Positions 30,499 to 38,042 of a stretch of DNA of 64,000 nt are shown one piece after another. A program made the position numbers and the translations under genes. Below the pieces are notes generated by a model, which saw only the letters and a program-made list of their open reading frames with translations, ran no database searches and was not told where the DNA came from. Position 1 is the first letter of the stretch; each line of letters starts with the position of its first letter. This DNA comes from Roseburia sp. (GTDB taxonomy: Bacteria; Bacillota; Clostridia; Lachnospirales; Lachnospiraceae): NCBI GenBank assembly GCA_019421345.1, contig JAHZFL010000001.1, forward strand, positions 213,252-277,251, in the 5' to 3' direction.

Positions 30499-31141
30499 CT
30501 ATATTGTGCCCCTTTCGCCCCGCATTCTCTATAAAGGTCGTATCAATATCCTTCTCATACTTTCTCATTTCCACCTGGATCGGCGTTGGGTCGGGCGTGA
30601 TCTTCTTTTTGCCGACATGGTTAAAAAAGACGATAATGCCAATCGCCAATCCTAGACTGTAGCAAACCTCAATCTCCGTCATGCCATTAGATTTTGCCCC
30701 TGTCACCTGCTCATAAAAGCATGCAAATACATCTCCCACGCCAACATCATTATTAAACGCCATGATCGTAAACGCCGCTCCAAAAAAGATGATCACCCAC
30801 AGCACGCCCGTCTTTAGCAGATTTAAAAGCTTCGGCTTCGTTCCGTCCGGCGTGTATTCCACGATAAAATCACTCTCTCCCTCATTGGAGATCTCAAGTG
30901 AAGGATACTCCTCATGGATCAGCGCAATGATCTTTAAAATAGAAAACACCTGCATCTGATTCTTTTTTCTGCCCGTATTTCCTGTGTCTGCAAACGTATA
31001 GATTTTTTTCTGCTTAAGCTGACGCACAATCGCAGCATCGGCGCACTCAAGCTTCGCAATATCGGATAATCTGACATGACGGTCCGTCACGATCGTATTC
31101 TGTGCAATCTTTAAGTAAAGCGTTTCGTTGTTCATGCCCAT
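30488..31141 (-). CDS. spoVAA: Stage V sporulation protein AA
   Basis: 217 residues: an N-terminal cytosolic beta domain (ETLYLKIAQNTIVTDRHVRL, SDIAKLECAD), a central stretch SLEISNEGESDFIVEYTPDG, then two membrane helices (LLKTGVLWVIIFFGAAFTIM, LGLAIGIIVFFNHVG). This is the standard SpoVAA layout. The start at 31141 has GAGG upstream; ATG 31135 would give an ATGA overlap with the small gene before it. First large gene of the leftward spoVA run. Confidence 0.9.
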   Translation of the reverse strand: MGMNNETLYLKIAQNTIVTDRHVRLSDIAKLECADAAIVRQLKQKKIYTFADTGNTGRKKNQMQVFSILKIIALIHEEYPSLEISNEGESDFIVEYTPDGTKPKLLNLLKTGVLWVIIFFGAAFTIMAFNNDVGVGDVFACFYEQVTGAKSNGMTEIEVCYSLGLAIGIIVFFNHVGKKKITPDPTPIQVEMRKYEKDIDTTFIENAGRKGHNIDVN

Positions 31142-31293
31142 TCCATAACCTCACCAGTCTGCTCATGCTTAACAAGTGTCCCCTCTGCCGGAATCTGCCT
31201 TTCCTTTCCATATCTGATAAAAACGAGCATTCCGCAAATAGCAGCAACCGCGATGATTCCCATTAAGCACGCCCGGTATCTCCTACAATTCAT
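31132..31293 (-). CDS. Small membrane protein leading the spoVA operon
   Basis: 53 residues, start MNCRRYRACLMGIIAVAAIC, then GMLVFIRYGKERQ and a soluble tail ending QTGEVMEWA. One membrane helix with a basic N-terminus, so inserted with the tail outside. AAAGGATG precedes the ATG at 31293. Its stop lies inside the spoVAA start (overlap), so it is translated with it. Many Firmicutes have an unannotated short ORF here; role unknown. Confidence 0.6.
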   Translation of the reverse strand: MNCRRYRACLMGIIAVAAICGMLVFIRYGKERQIPAEGTLVKHEQTGEVMEWA

Positions 31294-31358
31294 ACATATT
31301 CATCCTTTCTCGCCGTTTTGTCTTTTCTGTCATGCATTATTATTTCTATTTCAACAAA

Positions 31359-31365
31359 TATTATG
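31359..31365 (-). promoter_or_regulatory. Possible sigma-G/F type -10 for the spoVA operon
   Basis: CATAATA on the minus strand matches the forespore sigma-F/G -10 box, about 65 bases upstream of the first ORF. The -35 (TGTAA region) is poor, so this is weak. Confidence 0.25.
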
Positions 31366-31444
31366 TATCGGATTGCATTTTACAAAAAAACATGTTACTT
31401 TTTCATAGGAATATTTCGACCACTGAAAAGAATTGGAGACAGCT

Positions 31445-32227
31445 ATGGCAGTAATGACAAAGGAAATTCTTGCCCTATCGATTGAAATGGGCGATGCGCT
31501 GCTTAGAAACGGTGCGGAGGTCTATCGCGTGGAAGACACCGTCGTGCATATTTTAGAAGCCTATGAGGTGGAAAACTATGACGTGTATGTACTATCAAAC
31601 GGTATTTTTGCAAGCGCCAACGAACACAAGGACGACGCCTGCAGCATGGTGCGCCATATCCCGCTCGGCAGTATCCATCTGGAGCGCATCGCCGCCCTCA
31701 ACCAGTTGTCCAGAGAAATCTGTTCACACGAATGCTCCCTGATCGACGCATGGCATCGCCTTGAGGAATGTAAAAGCATTCCCTATAGCCCCAAGCTGAC
31801 CCAGCTCTTTTTCTGCGGTCTTGGCTGCGGCTGCTTTAGCTATCTCTTTGGAGGTGCTGTGCTTGATGCGGTAATGTCCTTTTTTATCGGAATGCTGCTG
31901 CAATTATTTCGTAGCAGCTTTAACCGGAAGAAAACCTCAAAATTTATTATCAATATCCTCGGAAGCGCGCTTGTGACACTGCTTGCCCTGACATTCTTAC
32001 ACTTAGGAGCCCCAACGCACTACGATAAAGTCATCATCGGGGGCATTATGCCGCTTGTTCCGGGCATCGCGTTCACAACGTCCATCCGCGATTTTTTTAA
32101 CGGGGATTACTTATCCGGAGCGATCCATATGATCGATGCGATCTTAACGGCATTTTGCATTGCCGTCGGCGTCGGTACAGTCATCACCGTATTTCGTTTC
32201 TTACTGGGAGGTGCATTTTTAGCATGA
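31445..32227 (+). CDS. Threonine/serine exporter, ThrE N-terminal subunit
   Basis: 260 residues. The N-terminal 120 are the soluble DUF1212 part with MGDALLRNGAEVYRVEDTV, VENYDVYVLSNGIFASA and HIPLGSIHLERIAALNQLSR. The rest has four to five membrane helices including IIGGIMPLVPGIAFTTSIRD. Bacterial ThrE is often split in two in Firmicutes, as here. GGAGAC precedes ATG 31445. The stop overlaps the start of the partner gene (ATGA). Confidence 0.88.
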   Translation: MAVMTKEILALSIEMGDALLRNGAEVYRVEDTVVHILEAYEVENYDVYVLSNGIFASANEHKDDACSMVRHIPLGSIHLERIAALNQLSREICSHECSLIDAWHRLEECKSIPYSPKLTQLFFCGLGCGCFSYLFGGAVLDAVMSFFIGMLLQLFRSSFNRKKTSKFIINILGSALVTLLALTFLHLGAPTHYDKVIIGGIMPLVPGIAFTTSIRDFFNGDYLSGAIHMIDAILTAFCIAVGVGTVITVFRFLLGGAFLA

Positions 32228-32661
32228 TCATACAAATTATCTTAAGTTTAATCGCAACCCTTTCCTTTGCGCTCCTTTTCGGCGCTCCAAAATCAGAGCT
32301 TCTTTTTTGCGGAATTGCCGGTGCTCTCGGCTGGGTTGTCTACCTGATCTTTTTAAACTTTGACAGCGGAGTGACTGTGCCGAATCTTGTCGCCACACTG
32401 GCTCTGACTGTATTTTCACGCACCATCGCCTCGATCCGCAGAAATCCGGTAACCGTATATTTGATCTCCGGTATCTTCCCGCTTGTTCCGGGAGCCGGCA
32501 TTTATTATACGTCCTATTATTTCATTATGAACGACACCGCCAACAGCTCCGCCTACGGCATGGAAACTGTCAAGGTAGCCGGCGCCATCGTGCTTGGCAT
32601 CGTTTTCGGCTTTGGTCTTCCGCAGAGCTGGTTTAATAAGCTTGGCACGCTTCGGAAATAG
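32224..32661 (+). CDS. Threonine/serine exporter, ThrE C-terminal subunit (DUF3815)
   Basis: 145 residues, all membrane: IIQIILSLIATLSFALLFGA, ELLFCGIAGALGWVVYLIFL, NLVATLALTVFSRTIASIRR, ISGIFPLVPGAGIYYTSYYF. It carries the second copy of the PLVPG motif seen in the N-terminal subunit. The start was chosen at 32224 because it overlaps the preceding stop as ATGA; the longer frame upstream lies inside the partner gene. Confidence 0.88.
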   Translation: MIIQIILSLIATLSFALLFGAPKSELLFCGIAGALGWVVYLIFLNFDSGVTVPNLVATLALTVFSRTIASIRRNPVTVYLISGIFPLVPGAGIYYTSYYFIMNDTANSSAYGMETVKVAGAIVLGIVFGFGLPQSWFNKLGTLRK

Positions 32662-32697
32662 TGTTTCATTCTGCTCGCCCTCCAAAGCAGAATCCCC

Positions 32698-34557
32698 CTA
32701 CTGCTTTGCTATCTTCTCCGCCAAATCCTCCAGATACATCCAGCGCTCCATCTTCTCCTCTAACGCGGCTTCCAATTCCTCTTTCTCAGCCATAAGCTGA
32801 TTCAATTTCACAAAATCATGGGCGGATGCTTCAATCTCCTGATCTAATGCAGCAATGCGAGCTTCCAACTCTGCCATATCCGCTTCAATCGTCTCGTAAT
32901 CCTTTTGCTCTTTATAGGTAAACTTCAGCTTCTGCGGCCCACGGGTACGCTGTCCCTTTTCCTTTGCGGGAGCAGTCAGCTTCGCAGCACTTCGCGTCAT
33001 TTCGCCCTGCTCACTCCAGCCTTCTGCTTCCTTTCTCATCGCATAGTCTGTATACCCGCCTTCATACTGCCGGAGTCTGCCATTTTCTTCAAAAGCAAAG
33101 ATCCGCTTCATCGTACGATCCAAAAAATAACGGTCATGGGAAACGACTACTGCTATGCCCTCATAGCGATCCAGATAGTCCTCTAAAATCGTGAGCGTGG
33201 CAATATCAAGATTGTTCGTCGGTTCGTCAAGCAAAATAAAATTAGGTGAAGCGGCAAGCACGCGCAGCAAGTTTAACCGTTTTTTCTCACCCCCGGATAA
33301 TTTTCCAATCGGACTGTACTGCTTCTCCGGTGAAAACAAAAAACGTTCCAGCATGGCAGAGGCTGACAATACGCCATCTTCCGTTTGAATAAACTCTGCC
33401 GTATCTTTCACATAGTCAATCACTCTCTGGTCTGGATCCATATAAGACAGATCAATCTCATTGTTCCCTCCATGCTCCCCTGGCTTTTCTGAAGCGATCT
33501 CCTGCGCATAATATCCCATCTTAACCGTCTGTCCAATGATCACCTGACCGGAATCGTACGGGATCATCCCGGCAATTATCTTTAACAAGGTAGATTTCCC
33601 ACAGCCATTCGGTCCGACAAATCCCACCCTGTCCCCCTTTAAAAAAATATAACTAAAATCGTCGATCAGCTTTCTGTCCCCGTAGCCTTTACAGATATGC
33701 TCCAGTTCTACGGTAGTTTTTCCCAGCCTTGCTGAAATAGAGCTTAACTCCAGCCTTGAGTCCTCTGTTGCCCCCGGTCGGTCTCTAAGCTCCTCATACC
33801 GCTGAATGCGCGCCTTCTGTTTCGTAGAACGCGCCCTTGCTCCCCTGCGCATCCATTCCAGTTCCACCCGCAGAATGGACTGACGCTTGCGCTCGCTCGC
33901 CATCTCCATATCTTCCCGCTGTGTCTTCAATTCCAGAAAGCCGGAGTAATTTGTCTGGTAGCTGTAAATAGAACCCTTATCAATTTCCACAATCCGGTTG
34001 CATACACTGTCCAGAAAATAGCGGTCATGCGTTACCATGATCAATGCGCCTCTGCGCTTTTTCAGATAAGCCTCCAGCCAGTCTGCCATCTCGTTGTCCA
34101 GATGGTTGGTCGGCTCATCCAACAATAAAATATCCGCGGGCGAAAGCAACACAGAGATCAGCGCAAGACGCTTTCTCTGCCCTCCGGAAAGCTGTCCCGC
34201 CGGCTGTTCAAAATCATTGATCCCAAGCCGTGTCATCATCGCCTTTGCATCGCTTTCCATCGTCCACCTGTTCTCATCTGTAACATTACCGGCAAGCACA
34301 CATTCCAGCGCCGACATCTTAGGAACAAATTCCGGGTGCTGCGGTAAATATCGGATCACGACATGATTCGCGGTTGTGATCGTCCCCTCATCCGGTTCTT
34401 CCATACCCGCCAGCATTTTTAAAAGCGTGGTCTTTCCGGTTCCGTTCGTTCCGATCACCCCGACCTTTTCGCCCTCCTGCAAAGAAAACGACGCACGGTC
34501 AAACACCTTGCGTTCCGCGAATACCTTTGTTATCTTCTCTATATTCATCAAATTCAT
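32698..34557 (-). CDS. ABC-F family ATPase (ribosome-associated)
   Basis: 619 residues, two ATP-binding cassettes and no membrane part. First cassette: Walker A GTNGTGKTTLLK, signature LSGGQRKRLALIS, Walker B ILLLDEPTNHLD. Second: GPNGCGKSTLLK, LSGGEKKRLNLLR, FILLDEPTNNLD. The linker is a charged helical hairpin (RMRKQ-like ELEWMRRGARARSTKQKARI), and a C-terminal coiled coil follows (EADMAELEARIAALDQEIEA). This is Uup/YdiF-like. ABC-F proteins act on the ribosomal E site; some give antibiotic resistance, but nothing here points to that. Confidence 0.93.
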   Translation of the reverse strand: MNLMNIEKITKVFAERKVFDRASFSLQEGEKVGVIGTNGTGKTTLLKMLAGMEEPDEGTITTANHVVIRYLPQHPEFVPKMSALECVLAGNVTDENRWTMESDAKAMMTRLGINDFEQPAGQLSGGQRKRLALISVLLSPADILLLDEPTNHLDNEMADWLEAYLKKRRGALIMVTHDRYFLDSVCNRIVEIDKGSIYSYQTNYSGFLELKTQREDMEMASERKRQSILRVELEWMRRGARARSTKQKARIQRYEELRDRPGATEDSRLELSSISARLGKTTVELEHICKGYGDRKLIDDFSYIFLKGDRVGFVGPNGCGKSTLLKIIAGMIPYDSGQVIIGQTVKMGYYAQEIASEKPGEHGGNNEIDLSYMDPDQRVIDYVKDTAEFIQTEDGVLSASAMLERFLFSPEKQYSPIGKLSGGEKKRLNLLRVLAASPNFILLDEPTNNLDIATLTILEDYLDRYEGIAVVVSHDRYFLDRTMKRIFAFEENGRLRQYEGGYTDYAMRKEAEGWSEQGEMTRSAAKLTAPAKEKGQRTRGPQKLKFTYKEQKDYETIEADMAELEARIAALDQEIEASAHDFVKLNQLMAEKEELEAALEEKMERWMYLEDLAEKIAKQ

Positions 34558-34764
34558 CGTCGTGCCTCTTTCCGTTATTTTCCCTCATTGTAACATAAAC
34601 GAAACAGCAGTGATCCTGCTCCCTTATGCTGCGAAAAGGAAGCCTTATCAAAAAGCTTCCTCTTTGCCCATGCTTTATTTTATTATCCGAAAAAATAGTC
34701 TTTCAAATCATTCCTCACCCTTGTGTCCGCTATGTAAGAAACTCATTTTACTAAAACAGCAGAC

Positions 34765-35442
34765 TTAAGACAGCGCCTCTGCGTTCTCCTCCTGCGCAGC
34801 TCTCGCCTCGATAATCGCTTCATTCAACTGCAGCATCTTTGCATCCAGCATAGACACGATGCCAGAGCACTCGCGCAGATCCCGGCTGATATAATCCGGC
34901 GCATTTCCCTCAAATTTATAATAAATCTTATGCTCTAAGCTCGCCCAAAAATCCATCGCCATCGTACGGATCTGTATCTCTACCTTCGTATCTATCACGC
35001 GGTCGGAAAGAAAGATCGGAACAGTCACCAGCATATGATAACTCTTATAACCGCTCTCCTTCGGATGCCTGATATAATCCTTCACAGAAATCACCGTAAG
35101 ATCATTCTGCTTGCCGATCATCTCCGCAAGCTTGTAAATATCCGAGGTAAAGGAGCATACGATCCGAATACCCGCAATATCGTTGATATGATTCACCATA
35201 TTGTCAATCGACGAATCATAGCCGTAACGCCGCAGCTTCTTTACAATACTCTCCGACGTCTTGATCCGGGACTTGATATATTCAATCGGGTTATACTGAT
35301 GCACCTGCTGAAATTCATCGTTTAAAATCTCAACCTTTGTCCGTACCTCCTTGAGTGCCGAATTATATAAGAAAATAACTGTATTCCAGCTATCCACTCC
35401 CTCACTTAATGTAAAATCTCCCAATACGAACGCCTTGTCCAT
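34765..35442 (-). CDS. relQ: Small alarmone (ppGpp) synthetase
   Basis: A 225-residue single-domain GTP pyrophosphokinase of the YjbM/RelQ class. Seen: EYIKSRIKTSESIVKKLRRY, HINDIAGIRIVCSF, HPKESGYKSYHMLV and VEIQIRTMAMDFWASLEHKI. The hydrolase, TGS and ACT domains of long RelA/SpoT are absent. It makes ppGpp (or pGpp) from ATP and GDP/GTP in stress. GGAGGAAGGAA precedes the ATG. The symbol is by family; RelP cannot be excluded. Confidence 0.9.
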   Translation of the reverse strand: MDKAFVLGDFTLSEGVDSWNTVIFLYNSALKEVRTKVEILNDEFQQVHQYNPIEYIKSRIKTSESIVKKLRRYGYDSSIDNMVNHINDIAGIRIVCSFTSDIYKLAEMIGKQNDLTVISVKDYIRHPKESGYKSYHMLVTVPIFLSDRVIDTKVEIQIRTMAMDFWASLEHKIYYKFEGNAPDYISRDLRECSGIVSMLDAKMLQLNEAIIEARAAQEENAEALS

Positions 35443-35614
35443 TTCCTTCCTCCAAATCTAAAGAGCGTACGAAGCTTCCATGCTTCTGCAATAGTATAGC
35501 ATACTTTCCACCATGACGGGGCAATATTTATCAATTTTTATGATATTTTAATCTCTGGCAAAAGCTTCTCTTAAATCATCGGACTTCCGGAAAAACAAAA
35601 TCTCTTACAAAGAG

Positions 35615-35878
35615 CTAATCCTCCTCTATCACCTGCATTTCCAAAAAATCAAAGGCAATCTCCTCCATAAAACTGTCCTGTGTAAAGCGCGTTTTGGCAT
35701 GACGCTTAAATTCCTCTACATTCGTGTCCAGCCAGACCGGTTTTCCAAGATCAAATTCGTAGCAAACATCATCCAGCGCACGAAAAATTTTGTGCGTTCT
35801 CGTATCGTCTGACACATCTGTCATCGTTGTATCACGCAGCAAACGATTCTCCTTTATCAGCTTAAACCAGATTCTCAC
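35615..35878 (-). CDS. Conserved small protein coupled to the SpoU methyltransferase
   Basis: 87 residues from a GTG start that overlaps the upstream stop (GTGA). It reads MRIWFKLIKENRLLRDTTMT and later VWLDTNVEEFKRHAKTRFTQ and EEIAFDFLEMQVIEE. Acidic, mixed alpha/beta, no membrane segment. GGGGAGAGACAAG supplies the ribosome site. The tight coupling suggests a shared or linked role. I do not recognise the family by name. Confidence 0.65.
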   Translation of the reverse strand: MRIWFKLIKENRLLRDTTMTDVSDDTRTHKIFRALDDVCYEFDLGKPVWLDTNVEEFKRHAKTRFTQDSFMEEIAFDFLEMQVIEED

Positions 35879-36663
35879 CTTGTCTCTCCTCCCCTACGCT
35901 GCCGATTCACCTCATACATTAACAGTGACGCGGAAACCGCCGCATTTAATGACTCCACCTTGCCCTCCATCGGAATGCGGATACAGACATCGGCTCTCGC
36001 TGCCGTTTCCTCCGACAGTCCGTTTCCCTCATTTCCGATCAAAAAAGCAGTCGCTCCACGATAACACGGCTCATCGTATGGCACACTTCCCCTTAAGTGC
36101 GCCGCATAGATGGCAACGCCCCTCTCACGCAGATGATCCACCGTCTCACTCAAATTGTCCGTCACAAAAAAAGGTACGCGGTAAATACTTCCCATCGTGG
36201 AACGGATCGTCTTTGGATGAAACAGATCCACGGTTGTCCGGTTCATGATCACTCCGGTAATACCCGCGCCCTCCCCGGTGCGCAGCATTGTCCCCAGATT
36301 TCCGGGGTCTTGGATACTCTCTAATATGAGCAGATGCGTCCGCTCCCCTTCGATCAGCTCCTCGGGCTCATAGTGCGGCATCCTCATAAGACATAAAATT
36401 CCCTGCGGCGTCTTTGTATCGGAAATTGCACGAAACACAGTATCTGATACAACCTCATACGGCTGCCGCAGAGACAATCCCGTCTCCTCCGCTTCTTTTA
36501 CAAAGCTCTCTGACACATACACCGCAGAAATCCATTCTTTCGGCGCCTCCTCATACATCTTTCTGCCTTCCACAACAAAAAGTCTCTCCGACCGCCGCTC
36601 CTTCGCCTTTTTTATCAGCGCTGCCACACGTTTCATCTGCGCATTTCCGGCACTTGTAATCAT
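35875..36663 (-). CDS. SpoU/TrmH-family RNA methyltransferase
   Basis: 262 residues. N-terminal L30e-like substrate-binding part (MKRVAALIKKAKERRSERLF, VEGRKMYEEAP). SPOUT catalytic domain with LLILESIQDPGNLGTMLRTG, FLIGNEGNGLSEETAARADV and CIRIPMEGKVESLNAAVSAS, the three trefoil-knot motifs that bind S-adenosylmethionine. 2'-O-methylation of rRNA is the usual activity; the target nucleotide cannot be told. Confidence 0.92.
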   Translation of the reverse strand: MITSAGNAQMKRVAALIKKAKERRSERLFVVEGRKMYEEAPKEWISAVYVSESFVKEAEETGLSLRQPYEVVSDTVFRAISDTKTPQGILCLMRMPHYEPEELIEGERTHLLILESIQDPGNLGTMLRTGEGAGITGVIMNRTTVDLFHPKTIRSTMGSIYRVPFFVTDNLSETVDHLRERGVAIYAAHLRGSVPYDEPCYRGATAFLIGNEGNGLSEETAARADVCIRIPMEGKVESLNAAVSASLLMYEVNRQRRGGETR

Positions 36664-36743
36664 ATCTCCCCCTCTTTCTCACTCCTGTGCTCCAAAAAAC
36701 CTTACCGTTCCAGCCGTCCGGCCTGTGAGATCCTCCCCTGTGA

Positions 36744-36963
36744 CGGGTCGCATTTGCAACTCTTTTCTATTCCGCCGTTTTGCGTTTCCCCGGAGGGTTT
36801 TTACTTGATAGGAAATGCAATTTCCTGTCACATAAAGAATCTCGCTTACGAGATTCTTCGCCTGCGGCGGGTCGCATTTGCGACTCTTTTCTATTCCGCC
36901 GCTGTGCGTTCCCCCGGAGGGTTTTTACTTAGCAGGAAATGCAATTTCCTGCTAAGTAAAAAA
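36744..36963. repeat. Two 124-bp-spaced repeat units with hairpins
   Basis: Units at about 36744-36830 and 36868-36956 share CGGGTCGCATTTGC, CTCTTTTCTATTCCGCCG, CCGGAGGGTTTTTACTT and AGGAAATGCAATTTCC. Between them is an AGAATCTCG/CGAGATTCT hairpin (36836-36857). The second unit ends in a 19-bp perfect hairpin (36922-36940 with 36944-36962, loop GCA). No coding frame is convincing. It looks like a small dispersed or MITE-like repeat in the gap between pfkA and the methyltransferase. Confidence 0.6.
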
Positions 36964-37000
36964 CTCCGCGAATGAAGATCGCATCTGTCATCCGCGGAGC
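36963..37000 (-). terminator. pfkA terminator
   Basis: Read leftwards, CTCCGCG (37000-36994) pairs with CGCGGAG (36970-36964) and is followed by TTTTTTAC. It lies 17 bases after the pfkA stop. Confidence 0.7.
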
Positions 37001-37016
37001 GTCATTTCTCCTAGCC

Positions 37017-37991
37017 CTATAAAGAAAGTCTCCTGCTGATCTGGAACTCATATTCCGGAATCGTTTTCTCCATCGCAAGCGCCTCATCAATATCAAAATC
37101 GACAAACTCACCGTGGCGGTAGCCAACAACACGATTGCTCTTTCCCTCACAGAGCAGGTCCACTGCCAGCGCGCCCATCGTTGACGCATAAACACGATCC
37201 TTACAGGTCGGGCTTCCGCCACGCTGCATGTGTCCAAGAATCGTTGCGCGCGTCTCCACGCCTGTCGCAGCCTCGATACGCTTTGCCATGCTCGCAGAAT
37301 GTCCGATTCCCTCTGCGTTGACAATGATATGATGCTTCTTGCCGCGCTTACGGTTCTCGATAATGTGGTTGACGATCTTCTGCTCGTCGTAATCATAACG
37401 CTCCGGCAACAGGATGTCCTCCGCACCATTGGCAATACCGCACCAGAGTGCAAGATAACCGGCTCCTCGTCCCATTACCTCAATGATACTGCAGCGCTCA
37501 TGAGAGGTCGAGGTGTCACGCACCTTATCAATCGCCTCCATCGCCGTATTTACTGCGGTATCAAAGCCAATCGTATATTCTGTACAGGCAATGTCGAGAT
37601 CGATCGTGCCCGGAAGCCCGATGGTATTGATCCCGTATGACGCCAGCTTCTGTGCTCCCTTAAAGGAACCGTCGCCGCCGATAACGATCATACCGTCGAT
37701 GCCATGCTTTTTGCAAATTTCAGCGCCCTTCTTCTGTCCCTCCGCTGTTGTAAACTCCACACAGCGTGCTGTCTGAAGGATCGTACCGCCTCTTTGGATA
37801 ATATCCGATACGTCCTTTCCTTCCATATCTACAATTTCTTCCTGAAGAAGTCCTGCATATCCCCTCTGGATTCCTTTTACGCTTTTTCCCTTTGCAATCG
37901 CTTCACGAACTACCGCACGAATGGCAGCATTCATTCCCGGAGCATCGCCACCACTGGTAAGCACACCAATTGTGTTAATCTCTTTTGCCAT
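37017..37991 (-). CDS. pfkA: 6-phosphofructokinase
   Basis: A 324-residue ATP-type PFK, the committed step of glycolysis. Seen: IGVLTSGGDAPGMNAAIRAV, VIGGDGSFKGAQKL (the Gly in GDGS marks ATP instead of pyrophosphate), LPGTIDLDIACTEYTIGFDT, EVMGRGAGYLALW and LGHMQRGGSPTCKDRV. The catalytic Asp of T-I-D is kept. The usual TIDND reads TIDLD here, a variant also known in clostridial enzymes. GGAGGAATGGATAA precedes the ATG. It lies 50 bases after dnaE on the same strand. Confidence 0.95.
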   Translation of the reverse strand: MAKEINTIGVLTSGGDAPGMNAAIRAVVREAIAKGKSVKGIQRGYAGLLQEEIVDMEGKDVSDIIQRGGTILQTARCVEFTTAEGQKKGAEICKKHGIDGMIVIGGDGSFKGAQKLASYGINTIGLPGTIDLDIACTEYTIGFDTAVNTAMEAIDKVRDTSTSHERCSIIEVMGRGAGYLALWCGIANGAEDILLPERYDYDEQKIVNHIIENRKRGKKHHIIVNAEGIGHSASMAKRIEAATGVETRATILGHMQRGGSPTCKDRVYASTMGALAVDLLCEGKSNRVVGYRHGEFVDFDIDEALAMEKTIPEYEFQISRRLSL

Positions 37992-38042
37992 TTATCCATT
38001 CCTCCTAAAATAATATACCCATTATCCCTAGTCTATCTTATT

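Noticed and set aside
36754..37453. Several frames over the repeat region and the start of pfkA
   Set aside because: They run through the non-coding 124-bp repeats or antisense/off-frame to pfkA and show no protein-like composition.
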